DNA of 64,000 nucleotides from Spirometra erinaceieuropaei (taxonomy: Eukaryota > Platyhelminthes > Cestoda > Diphyllobothriidea > Diphyllobothriidae): contig CACRXP010000012.1 in NCBI GenBank assembly GCA_902702965.1, forward strand, positions 2,424,762 through 2,488,761, in the 5' to 3' direction. The position numbers and the translations under genes are program-made. Shown one piece after another: positions 32,035-42,474 of this stretch (positions within the stretch are counted from its first letter, which is position 1; the number at the start of each line of letters is the position of its first letter). The notes below the pieces were generated by a model. It did not search any database and was not told the DNA's origin. It worked only from the letters and a program-made list of their open reading frames with translations.

Positions 32035-33600
32035 TCAGATTTTGCTGAAGATTGGGGGATCAAGTCTTGTTCTAAATATGCAAATTGTGTCAGCCGTCAC
32101 CATCTCATTGGGTAGCGAGTTCCATGGTCGGACAACCCACTGGCTGAGTGAAAACTTCCTGCGGTCTAGCCGCGTGCGTGCGCTCTCGACTTTGTAAGGA
32201 TGACCGCGTAATTCGTTTGTACTGGCAAACTCAAAAACGCCCTCCGTTCTCACTGAACAACCTTGGTCAAGGACAATCCGGAATGTCCAGAGCAGACTGC
32301 AGTTTAAGTGTCTATAGGATAGAAGGAATAAACCAAGCACATTCAACCTCTCCTGGTACGGCAAATGCTTTAGACCATCGACCATCGTTGTTCCTCTGCG
32401 CTGTACCTGTTCGAGTAGGTCGATATACTTCCTTATCCAGGGTGAAGCCGTTGGCATTCCGTCGTCCAGGTGGGGTCTTACAAAGACGCCAGAAACTCCT
32501 CCGAAGAGTTCGAGAGGAAATATTTTAAATGCACATCTGATCCGGTGTAAAGCACTTGTTGTCTTCTGGACCATCTTCCTACAGTGTTCTGATGGCATTC
32601 GATTTGTGGTCGCCCATACACCCAGATCTCTGTGTCTTTCTACATTCCCTAAGGCCGTCCCATGAGTGTTGTACTGATGTTTAGGATAGGCATTTCGGCC
32701 GGTTTGTGGGTGTAGAACCCCGCACTTGGACTTATTAAACTTTAAAAGCCATCCGTTTGGCCAAATACTCAGTTTGTCTAGGCTCGATTGCGATTTCTTT
32801 ACGTCGTCATCGCACTTGACTTCACTACATATTTTTATGTCATCCGCGAACTTGAGGGCCTCACAATCCAGTTTGCTGATGCAATCGTTCACATAAATCA
32901 GGAAGAGTAGAGGGCCTAAAACAGAAGCCTGTGGGACATCACTCTCCGCCTTTGCCCATTGCGAGGTAGATTCACTAACAACGATAGTTTTTACTCTGGA
33001 TGACAGCAAATTCCTGATCCACCTAAACATTCTTCTTTCAATTAATACATTCCAGATCTATAAAAGAAGGCTGTGTGGAACATTATCAAAGGCCTTTTTG
33101 AAGTCAAAAATATAACATCTACTGGATAACCCTTGTCTGTGGCCGTTGGCCATCTCTCGGACAAGTAAAGAACACTCGCTAGGCAGGAACGTCCTGGACG
33201 AAAGCCGTATTTGACATCAGACAGTCTTTTGTTTTTTTTCCAGGTATTCATCAGATGTCTTTTGATAATGAACTCCATTATTTTACACGAGAAACGAGTA
33301 AGACTGGCGGAACGATAATTTTCGCAGTCTGGTCGCGAAACTCCTTTATGTATCGGGGTGATGAATGCGCACCTCTATTCTTCCGGGAATTCGCCTTCTT
33401 CCGATTACTTGAAATATGTCAGGCAGAGACTCACACAATTCATTAGCAAGTTCTCGAAGTAGCTGAGCGTGGATTCCACATTTGCCAGATGTCACATCTA
33501 ACAGCCCTGTAAGCTTTAAGAAGACTTCAATACCACAACTTTCATGCGTCACGCAAATATAATTTACACACAGATTCCTTTGCCAAATTTGCTATGAGAT
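32035..33600 (-). pseudogene. CR1/Jockey-type LINE reverse transcriptase, 5'-truncated and broken
   Basis: On minus, a pre-RT segment (33,552-33,346: LRELANELCESLPDIFQVI) leads to YGFRPGRSCLASVL (about 33,205-33,160). A frameshift then leads to RT motif A, FDFKKAFDNVPHSLLL (33,108-33,061), closely followed by a TAG at 33,058-33,060. A 331-codon frame (33,030-32,035) follows, with motif B PQASVLGPLLFLIYVNDCIS, motif C KFADDIKI (FADD in place of YADD), and the thumb and C-terminal region (LLEQVQRRGTTMV; ELRGHPYKVE; SLSQWVVRPWNSLP) typical of CR1/Jockey elements. The endonuclease domain is absent. It is inactive because of the frameshift, stop and truncation. Confidence 0.85.
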
Positions 33601-33668
33601 ACATTATTCAGCACACTTTTGCCGGTAACCATAAAAGTACAGAGGGCTGAGATGATTTATATTAGTTC

Positions 33669-34397
33669 CCTGTCTAAAGGCAAGCTGTCTCATGAGATGT
33701 TAACCGAAATTCTGAAATGCAGAGTTGTCATGCAAATTACGGTGTCGCATAGTGCAGGATATTCCAGTCACGTCAAGATGCTGGTCTTGAAAAAAACTTT
33801 CTTATCATGAAATTTTTCCAGAATGCGAAATGTCCAAACGTATAGCATTGATCACCACGCTTATTAATGTTCCTCATATAGTGAACAACTCGACCCATAT
33901 TTATGTCATCCTCTTAGTATCATACAGAAATGTATGATTTTGCTTACGCGAGAAGTATATTACTTGGAGTTTGGAAACCCAAGACGCAAGCATAATGCCA
34001 GATCGGGTTCAGAATTATTCAGGGAGTGAAAAAGCTCCTTAAAGACAAAATGTACTTTTTCTTCAAGCACAAAATTTAAATAAGACGCCATCTGCTACCA
34101 AATGAGTAAAACGAGAATGTTTTTGTGCATATTTCCTGTAAAATATATTTAAATTTACACAGGCAACGAAAATCAATGAGAAAGTACACACTCTGAAGTA
34201 GTGGCTCATACGGAATGTAATTCACGCAGGCGATCGATAGTAAGCTCGTTCGAAAGCCAGTATCCTGACGTGAACGGAATATTTTGGCACTATGAGACAT
34301 AGTTATTAACATGGCAGCTCTGCATGGTAATATTTTCGAATTAAAAACGCATTTCAGAATTTAGGTAAACAATTCATGAGATAAGACATCTATTATA
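33669..34397 (+). mobile_element. Fold-back element, degraded copy
   Basis: Left arm starts near 'ctcatgagatgttaaccgaa', right arm ends with 'caattcatgagataagacat' then 'ctattataag'. Both tips have lost the CAGT ends, and the left arm has an internal deletion (total ~730 bp against ~975). Confidence 0.7.
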
Positions 34398-35094
34398 AGT
34401 GTTTTTCATGGACACAGATTTTCCTACATGTTGTGAAATTCTAGCTACTGGTGGGTATACGTTTAGAGGTGGAGTGTATTCGTGGTAGCTCCCCAGTGAT
34501 GGCCTCTCCTCACTGCTGAATCAAGAAAATACCTAGCTTTGCATTTACATTCAGAGAAGCGTTATACTATTTTGACAAGACTGACAGCCTAATGTGTTCA
34601 GTCATCATGTGACAGTCCGACCGTCGAAAACGACGACGACGACGACCTCAACAGAGTGGATAGTGCAACGGTTGATAATAGGAAAAACATGCGCGGCACT
34701 CTCAAGTAGCCTCCAGTAGACTGATTTACTACAAGTTGACGATTAATGTCTGTGGAAAATTAATGCCTGCAGCCCTTTCCTCCAGCCAACCGCCTTGCTT
34801 CGACATCAAGACAATATCAGGACGACCGGGAAGTGCACGCGTACCTCTGCATACGCCAGGCTTTCATAAGATCGGCTCGGATCTCACATCAGTGAGAGTG
34901 CCATAGGGGCAATTGCAGCCTAGCTATCAGTCTTCTAATCACTCCGGAACACTCCCATGGTGTCCAAGTTATCTTGTCCGTTGATAACCTTCCAAGCCAC
35001 GACTCCTAGCGCCGCCTGATAGGCTTAAACGTGCCAGATTTAGTATACTGAGGAGGTCGTTAATTGGCTATTGGACAGATTCGTCAGTAGAATG
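34398..35094. other. No gene recognised
   Basis: Contains a (GAC)n run at 34,629-34,645. Confidence 0.4.
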
Positions 35095-35168
35095 TTATTA
35101 ACGACAAAGACAAGGCAGGCAGGAATGGCCTTTTCTGGCTTATGAGCCACCGTCAGCCAGTCATACTC
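35095..35168 (-). mobile_element. SINE-B body fragment, inverted, with damaged hammerhead
   Basis: On minus: GACTGG, CTGACGG (A9 changed to G), TGGCT/AGCCA stem II, GAAA, then CCTGCC instead of CCAGTC (35,118-35,162). It lies immediately in front of the + copy, forming an inverted pair. Confidence 0.65.
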
Positions 35169-35518
35169 AGTGAGTGAGTTCCGTAAGAACGGTCGATGAG
35201 CGCCCCTCTACCATTGGGTATTCCCGACCGAAACCGACAAGGCAACGGACCGCTGCTCCAATGGTTAGGGGCGTTGGACTTCTAACTAACAGTTCGCGAG
35301 TTCGAGCTCCAGGTGTTCCACACTCCGAGATTGGGTACGACTGGCTGATGACCGTTAGTGAGCCGGAAATGTTCATTCCAGTCTCCCTTGCCTCTGTCAG
35401 TGATGTTATTCTGCCTCTATTATGCGCTGCGGTGCGGCTGCCGGTTGGGCCTGAGAGAGAGAGAGAGCCCGTAAGGCACAACGGAACGAGTGAGTTCCGT
35501 AAGAACGATCGGTGAGCG
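35169..35518 (+). mobile_element. SINE-B, tail-head-body-tail copy with best hammerhead
   Basis: Partial segment D (35,169-35,246), tRNA-like head (35,247-35,322; A box slightly changed, B box GAGTTCGAGCT), body with a near-intact hammerhead (35,339-35,383), then a full segment D ending at 'gatcggtgagcgc' (35,518). Segment D contains a (GA)n-closed hairpin, GGGCC...GAGCCC. Minor head changes suggest an old copy although the ribozyme is preserved. Confidence 0.75.
35339..35383 (+). ncRNA. Hammerhead ribozyme, best-preserved copy
   Basis: Stem I: GACTGG (35,339-35,344) pairs perfectly with CCAGTC (35,378-35,383). Core: CTGATGA (35,345-35,351). Stem II: CCGTT with AGCCG (one mismatch, one wobble) closing AGTG. 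GAAA at 35,366-35,369. Stem III: A-U and U-A pairs over a GTTC loop (35,369-35,376). The base before stem I's 3' strand is U (35,377), the predicted cleavage point being between 35,377 and 35,378. All invariant core positions of a type I hammerhead (CUGANGA, GAAA, NUH) are present. Confidence 0.7.
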
Positions 35519-36354
35519 CTTTACCAGATTCCCCAGTTTCGACTTTAAAAAAACAATCCAAGTCGGTTCATAAACATTTTTTGGTCTCATAAATGCAACA
35601 TACGTTTCAGCTGATTCTATTCTTGAGGAAACCAGTAGTGCCGCTTGCTAATATCCACTTCTTATTGTTAGGACCGCACCTCTGAAAAAATGCTAACGAA
35701 GATGGAATATTCAGTTTAGTGGATCACAAGTGCTTGAAAGTCTCGTCAGGTTCTGACAAAACGTTGTCCATGATGAAAACTATAGAGGCATTTTAAATGG
35801 AGTATTGCTGGCGGAAGAGAAATCTACATATAATCGGCGAGTATTATTTCAAAACTAACTGGTAGGAGACTTGCTGAAGCTTTATTTAGACATGTTTGTC
35901 CACGAGGCTATTTTCATAATGCCACTTAGAGTTTGCCAAAAAGAAGTCACAGTTCAGATATCTCTCATTGTAGAGTCACGTAATATCGCCAAATACACGT
36001 TCACTTCCTATCCGTTGCCTTTGCAGAATCCTTAGCATGTTGCTGACAAGCAAAAACGTAATAAGTGCCCCCTGCAACCTACCTCGGGACTGGCATTTTC
36101 TGCATTCTCCTGGACTGAAAATTGAACAATCATAAAATACTAAGAATAACTTTTAAACAGATATCTCGTAAATAAACACCTTCTACACAGACAATAGTGT
36201 CTTCTTCTCTTCAAAGACAGCAACTGGTTTGACAGACGGGAACCAGTCTGCGAGGTTTTTAATCTTTTGAGCAAAGTTTGATGACGAACGTGGCTGTAAT
36301 TAAAGGTGAGACAGTACAAGGACAGATTATGGTTGTTTTAGTTCCCACCATTCG
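35519..36354. other. No gene recognised
   Basis: AT-rich non-coding sequence without repeat partners seen. Confidence 0.4.
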
Positions 36355-36660
36355 ATTATTCATAGGTATTTTGACAGATTTTGAATAATTCCTGTTGACC
36401 CAACTGTGAAAACCTCGGCGCCTCGGTGGGATTCGAACCCACGCAGTAAGGAGAAGGCTTTAGTACAGCCCACGCTCTAACCACTTGAGCTACGAGGCCA
36501 CGCCGGACGACGCGAGTTTAATCGCATTTTTGTCAAGTTTACCCGCCCAACCTACTGCAACGTCTGGAATCCACCAAATTGGATACAGTAACTTGGCTGC
36601 CCAAGCAGGATTTCCTAAGTACTTCACCTCGAATCCACCAAATGACTACCAGGCTCACGT
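36355..36660 (-). mobile_element. tRNA-headed SINE-A, minus copy
   Basis: The tRNA-like part (36,418-36,500 on minus) has the A-box-like TAGCTCAAGTGGTTAGAGCG and the B box GGGTTCGAATCCC. A cloverleaf can be drawn with GCCTCG/CGAGGC and GTGGG/CCCAC stems, but the variable region is 12 bases and the anticodon arm weak. The 5' extension 'gcctggtag.catttggtgg' is shared with 60,960-61,170. Confidence 0.7.
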
Positions 36661-36684
36661 AATTCATAGGTATTTTGGCAGATT

Positions 36685-36845
36685 TTGAATAATTCTTGTG
36701 ATTAAACTCGAGTCGTCCGGCGGGGCCTCGTAGCTCATGTGGTTAGAGCGTTGGCTGTACTAAAGCCTTCTCCTTACTGCGTGGGTTCGAATCCCACCGA
36801 GGCGCCGAGTTTTTCACAGTTGGGTCAACGGGAATTTGATTATTC
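36685..36845 (+). mobile_element. tRNA-headed SINE-A, plus copy
   Basis: Inverted partner of 36,355-36,660. The tRNA-like block 36,725-36,806 is nearly identical to the minus copy. It is followed by 'ttttcacagttgggtcaac', also the mirror of 36,393-36,413. The pair would fold into a stem around a ~220-bp loop. Confidence 0.7.
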
Positions 36846-38192
36846 GTTGGTATGCATCCTCATGATTTACAGTCAGTTGATGCCGACAGTCTGATAGGCG
36901 CCAGCGATGACATTCACATGATATACGCCCAACTGTGGTGTCTTGTGCGTAAATTAGTTAATGCGGACTTGCAGGCAATCTACCTCACAGTGAGCGTGGG
37001 TGTGAAGGCCAAATAATCTAAACAGTCCACCTAGTCCTGTTACACATACGACCAGTCCTACTACACTTGTACCAAGCTACGTTCACATTGGCGTTTCGGA
37101 GCTCACTTAAAGTGGAGTTCTCTAAAGTCGGCATTAAGAAAGAGCCAGCGCAGCCTGACTCTCAGCTTTGAAAGAAGAACTGTTACCTTCTGCATGTTGG
37201 GGGCAGTGCGGACAGACGGGGAGCGTACGTCGGGACTCCGGACCGTGGTTCGTCGGCCACAGTACGATAGATTCGACTGGGCAGATAACTGATTCAAAGG
37301 TATGGTCGGAATAGGGAGAGGATAGAAATGAGTCCACACTGCTGTCCGGAGGGATGATGATGGTTATAGTAGTCAAAATGGCTGTGGTCTCCGTAAGAGT
37401 GATGCTAGTCGTCTCAGTGGTGGTGGTGGTGGTGGTGGTGGTGGTGGTGGTGGTGGTGTGATATTACTCGCGTCATTGATGGTAGTTTTGGTGGCGACGG
37501 CGGGTGTGATGGTAATAGTAGTAGTAGTAGTGCTGTTTTGTGAAGTGGGATGCCGGGTGGTCATTTTGACCTCGCGTGCGCCCTGAATGTCAGTTGATAA
37601 TGTGGGCATAATGAAATGGGTTTGGTGCTCCCGTCGTTGGTCCGAGATGCGTGCGTATGGCGAGTCCCTCTTTTGACCCTGGTTTCTAATGTTCGGTTGA
37701 CTTCAAATATAATTGCTTTAGAATTTCGGTAGTGCCGCACGCCTGTAAATTTTATCGGACACCTTACACGACCTTATGATTTATTTAAATGACTTTGAAT
37801 TAGATCTTCAGAGAGTCCTTGTACGGAATTTTTTATCCTCCTTGTCTGAAACCCTCGGCACTGAACGTCGACATAAAATATCGCTTGAACAGATGCTGGT
37901 CCTCCATTCTTAAGGCATTATCCCTTCAACGCAGTTGCATAAGCCTCAGCGTGACATAGCTACCGAGAGCGGCGATCGCTTTCCGGACCTCACTGTCTGG
38001 GATCCGTCCCCGCCAAATTTAACTTTAGTGTTCTCCAAGGGCAGCAGAGCTGAAAGTGGTTTATTTGTCGCATTTTCCATTCATAAGCTGGTACTGTCTC
38101 CACCTTATGCAGGAGCATATTTATGACGACAACTTCTGTATCCTCATTTCTGTGTTTTATGAGGAGGCCAAACCCTCTAATCAAAAGATGCA
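36846..38192. other. No gene recognised; microsatellites
   Basis: No coding sequence is supported. Frames at 37,103-37,609 on minus are created by triplet repeats. (AGT)n lies at about 37,516-37,531. Confidence 0.4.
37417..37458. repeat. (GTG)14 microsatellite
   Basis: An uninterrupted trinucleotide run of about 42 bp. Confidence 0.95.
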
Positions 38193-38556
38193 TTTTTTTC
38201 GAGTATGAAACTTGAAGAGGTGATTACCTTATGCCACATGAGTACAAGAAAAACATGGATGTTGCCAAACGAAGCGAATATGCGAATACATATGCTCTTT
38301 CTTCGTAAAATGGGCTTGAATTTAGAAGGGCATGGATAATCAATGGACAATTTTCATGCTTATTAAGTGGCCATTTTTTACCGAATATGGATCTCGCACT
38401 CAGCCGAGAAGTACATTTTAAACAGCCTCGCATCGTGTCTGAAATAGCATGAGATTATACTGCGCGATATCTACAGCGCCATGCGATTAATCCTTCGAGA
38501 TCGAAATTGCATTTCAGAATTTTCGTCGAAATTCCATGGAATCGCTCACCGACCGT
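38193..38556 (+). mobile_element. Fold-back element, right arm only
   Basis: Matches the right arm of the second subfamily: 'ttttcgagtatgaaa', 'attaagtggccattttttac', 'gcatttcagaattttcg' and the terminal 'gaatcgctcaccgaccgta'. The left arm and centre are missing. Confidence 0.65.
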
Positions 38557-39368
38557 ATTTCTTTGGACATTTTTAGGGCAGCCTTCGTTGCTGCCTTCCT
38601 GCGTAGGACGGCTAATGCACCCCCTAGCTGGGACTGGTCATCCCTGGCTGCTGCCGAATTCCACTCACAACTTCAATTTTGTGCAAGGGCAACTAGAATT
38701 CGCCTGGACCGCCTCAGAGATTGCATGTCGGCCTCTACGAGGGTCTTTTTCGCTCGAGAAAGGATGGGAATAAATTCAGGAAACACTGAATGTGAAGATA
38801 TGCACACACACACACGCTCGCTATTTTAATCCGCCAATCAGGGACGGTTATCGGGTAGTTGCCGCTCTCGACCTAGCACCGTTACCCACCTGGATGCGTC
38901 GAGAGAGGACGCCAACTCAAAGCCTGGCTCTACGCCGTCTATCACGATATGGAAGAGGTTCTCCGACCTTTAGTATTTGGTCTCCCTAGTTGGCAAATAG
39001 AGTGGGTTGAGCTGTCCAGATCTGCTGCTGTGGATCATCACGCGTGGAGAAGTTCGTTCCGTGACGTCGTCGAGGCCGGTTGCATCGGACATGACCGCAG
39101 CCGTACAAAATATTTTTATAAAAGTGCGGGAGCTGTGACCGTCTTGTTATGCACGGCCTCATGTAGTCATAGGTCAGAGCTGGGTGAGAAGCCTTAGAGG
39201 TATCCACCAGGTTCACTAACACATTTGGCGGAAACCGCTAGTGAGACACAGGGAAAGAAAGCCTCCGCAAATAGGTGGCTCCATGCTAAATTCCAGAGAG
39301 TGTACCTATTTCTGCGTCATAACCCTAACTTGAGCCTAAACCCTAATCCCTCCGGACTTATGCTCAAG
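38557..39368. other. No gene assigned; weak coding candidate
   Basis: A + frame at 38,536-38,829 (97 codons) reads AAFVAAFLRRTANAPPSWDW followed by an Arg-rich helix-like segment. It begins inside the fold-back tip. 'cattttta' with AG at 38,575-38,576 could be an acceptor. I do not recognise a family and leave it uncalled. Confidence 0.3.
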
Positions 39369-39783
39369 GGTAGGATCCCTGTTGGTAGCCCTCCCGGTAC
39401 TGAAATCGCCCGGCTCCCTATCTTACGGGATCGGTGGTAATGGGGGATATACAGGTGGGGCACTTGTGTGCAGGTGTCAATGAGGTTTATAGTGTATGCC
39501 CCGAATTGATGCCCCTGCTAAAGTCGTAGCCAAAATTAAATATGGCGAAAAATGAAAGAAAGATATAAAAACGAACGTGGATACTGAGTACGGTCTGCGG
39601 AATGAATGCATCCTAGCTCCAGATTGGGTTGGGCGTTCCTGATTTTCCGAAAATAATAATTTATTGTCAGTAAGGTCACATGTATGCTAGAAACTGAGGC
39701 AGTAGTTGTGTGCTAGACGCGAATGTTGTAGTAAGCAATGTGTAGAACAATTAGGCGGGAGGGCTACCAACAGGGATCCTACC
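39369..39783. repeat. Perfect 28-bp inverted repeat with TL-MITE-like fragment
   Basis: 39,369-39,396 and 39,756-39,783 are exact reverse complements (core 'ggatccctgttggtagccct'), 359 bp apart. The left part (39,315-39,450) also holds 'cataaccctaac', 'aaaccctaatccc' and the 'acgggatcggtggtaatggg' block shared with TL-MITEs, so this is probably a rearranged TL-MITE. Confidence 0.7.
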
Positions 39784-40099
39784 AGCTCCTCAGGTACCAC
39801 GGACAGAGGTTTCTAGTCCCATGTCCTCTCCCAGCGACGACGCCGATCGTGTGTGGTAATCGCCTGCAATATGTATGCGCCAGGGTATCTTCTGTCGAGG
39901 AAAGTTGTACAACGTACATTCAACAGCAACGACAAACCCGGACTGGTTGTACAACTGCAGCTTAGATCTCAGTTACGGCACTTACGCACACGCTTACCGG
40001 TAGCACCTCATGCTGCTGCCTGCATCCTAAGGCCTTAGGATACAATTAGGAGACAGAAGCACAACCCGCTGACACCCTTTACAAGTCCCTTCGACGGTC
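39784..40099. other. No gene recognised
   Basis: Non-coding sequence before a TL-MITE. Confidence 0.4.
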
Positions 40100-40360
40100 A
40101 GATTCGTTATATAGCCGCACCTGAGGCAAACAAACCCCAGCCACGGGACCGGCGGTAATAGGGAGTTTTTATAGATGGGGCCAGGGAACGCACAGGCGAC
40201 GAGGGCAAGCAGCTGTATGCAAAAGAAAAGTTATTGAGAATGCGCGGTTGTACTTTGAGTGGTTGAGAAATAGTTGTCCTAACCCTAACCCTTAACCGCA
40301 GCCCTAAACCCCAACCTAACAGTATTGTGTCCATCAGGCGAGGCTACGTAACCACATCTT
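40100..40360 (+). mobile_element. TL-MITE, copy 3
   Basis: Left TIR 'ttatatagccgcacctga', right TIR 'caggcgaggctacgtaacca'. Inside are 'acgggaccggcggtaatagg', 'gggaacgcacaggcgacg' and 'aaaagaaaagttattgagaa', then degenerate CCCTAA units (40,278-40,318). Confidence 0.75.
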
Positions 40361-42394
40361 ACCCCCTCCCCGAATTCATAACCCAGGCTGTAATTCATCC
40401 CTCTTAGACGGCATGGTCATGCATCCCTTCATACCCTCTGTTCCCCTTCCCATAAAACTTGTCGCTGATTGATTCCCACCTCTAACTGTCTCATCGTAAC
40501 ATATGTTACTGTGGAGACCTGGCGGCGAATGGTCAAAAATGTACGTCGGATGACCATGGCCTCTCCAACGTACTCACCTGTATTGGATTACATGTGCACT
40601 CATGCATTCAGTCCTATTCAGAGGTGTTCTCTTTTATTCCTCGCACCCTATACACATGAACTCGACAACTCGTGCTTCCCTTCTTGGTTATTTTACCATC
40701 AGGTTTGCATCTGTGCTGCCTTCTAGACTGCGTCCACTGAAAGTTCATAGAGCGCAGTGGCAGTCTGCTCTTGGACGCTTTACTAAAGCTCTACCATTTA
40801 GAAGGTATCCCCCCGGGGGGGGGGGACTTTTTCCGGCCTCTATCCTACAAATGTGTCCCCGCCCGCAATAACCACTGACGCGGTACTCTCTAGCTGCTCG
40901 CTTAACTGGAGCTAACTGCTCCGTGTCGCCTGCACCACAGCAGACAGGCGCGCGATAGTTTATTTTTTATTTGCTCACAAAAATCCAACTTTTCAAGCTG
41001 GCCGTTCATTTTTCTTATTGGTCGTCGCTCTGGAGGTATGCGAAGATGAAGGTGGCCAAAAACCCCCTATTAAAAAACGAAGTATGGACCTCTGTCGCCT
41101 TTTCGGTCCTGCCGCTTTCAGGGCTAACGTAAATTGGATCCCACTTTTGACGCCTATAGCTAGGATCTAGGAGGCCCAAAGAAATCAGCATGTCAAGAAT
41201 GAACGACAAAGCAAGTGTAGGTTACGTTGAACATCCGGGGTGACTCAGACATTTGGGAAATTTTGCGTTGACGTATCCGGCAAGGGTGACCTCTGATTGC
41301 GGAATATATCCTCTATACAAATATGCAATAAAATGATGGAGTTGTAAGAAGATAAACGGAAGTAGGAGGGTGAAGTCGAACTTGTCAAGAGCTTACAGAA
41401 ACTAAGCAGAAAGAATTCGAAAGACGTTGCAAGGCCCCTTGAAGTGAGTCTCTTCACCTTGTCAAACTCGTTGGCTTGCTTTCCGACCTTTGAGAATTCA
41501 CGGCAAAAATTCACCTCGTCCCTTCTGGGGTGGGACCTGACTCCGCAAAAAAACTGCAATCGAACTTTTCTGTCCGAAAAACAGAACGCCCACGGAGCGA
41601 TCGCCGGTAGCCTGCGCGCCACTGGGCTTCAGTGCCAACCAATCCAAGCGCAGATCGTGTTTGGACACACTGGCCGGACGCGCAGTAACTTTCAGTCCAC
41701 GTTATTGCGCAGCTTTCCTACTGTTACCTTGAATTCAACCATTTCAGAGACGGGCGAATTTCGGAACATTTTTTACGGCGTTAGCGCGTGCAAGGTCTCA
41801 ATGGGTAGTCAATGATCACGCGTTAGCAAACACCTTAGTAACTCAGACACAGTGACTACCGGCGTGCACTTTAACCCAACAGTTGTATCACGTTTTAATA
41901 AGTTTTCTATTGCCATGAGTAAGGCGCCGTTTAAGACAGACGAAGGTAAAAAAATATTTTTCGCATTCTTGCAGACAGTTCTGTAGTATTTTTCAAGCAT
42001 ACCGATAAACACTTGCATCTGTGTTCAAAGTGCACGGTTTCAGACACCTTGAGCTCCATCATAACATAAGCATCTATTTTCACCGCGAAATTTATTATCA
42101 TTTTCCTTAAATAAATCGAAATAATTTCAGTATACGGAAGTGAGATCTTTGTCAAATCTCCTTGATAACGAGTTAACTTATTCAGAGACCGTAATTGTAA
42201 GGTTGCGTCATTCCGAGGCCCTAAATGGCCTACCAGGTGTCTTAGGTCGATAATTTACTGCAAAAAGTTAAATTAAGATAAAGTGCAAATTTGAATAACG
42301 CCATGTAAATAGCTTTTTTAATGACAAATGTACTCTTAGGGGGATCAAAGCTGGATCGTCGTTGCTGGCTTAGCCCTTCAATATTTTCCAGCAT
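40361..42394. other. No gene recognised
   Basis: Frames of 123-125 codons overlap on opposite strands at 41,245-41,815 without motif. A G-tract occurs at 40,815-40,826. Confidence 0.4.
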
Positions 42395-42474
42395 AAGAAA
42401 CTTTGTTTAAATTGGCAAAGTTGAGAGATCCGTGTTGATGATTTGAAGAAGAAGAAGAAGAAGAAGATGGGCCC
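42395..42474 (-). mobile_element. PLE-1 tail fragment with GAA microsatellite
   Basis: 'tttaaattggcaaagttgag' and 'agatccg.g..gat.atttga' match 20,484-20,522, the outer tail and repeat edge of PLE-1. The match then passes into (GAA)n at 42,450-42,473. It is a minimal 3' scrap from an independent PLE-1-type insertion. Confidence 0.6.

Noticed and set aside
36725..36806. tRNA gene with a long variable arm (possible anticodon ACT)
   Set aside because: A-box and B-box are good, but the anticodon stem is weak, and the block is part of a dispersed family with shared flanks at five places: a SINE head, not a functional tRNA.
37373..37609. Proline/threonine-rich protein frame
   Set aside because: Created by GTG and AGT microsatellites on the opposite strand.
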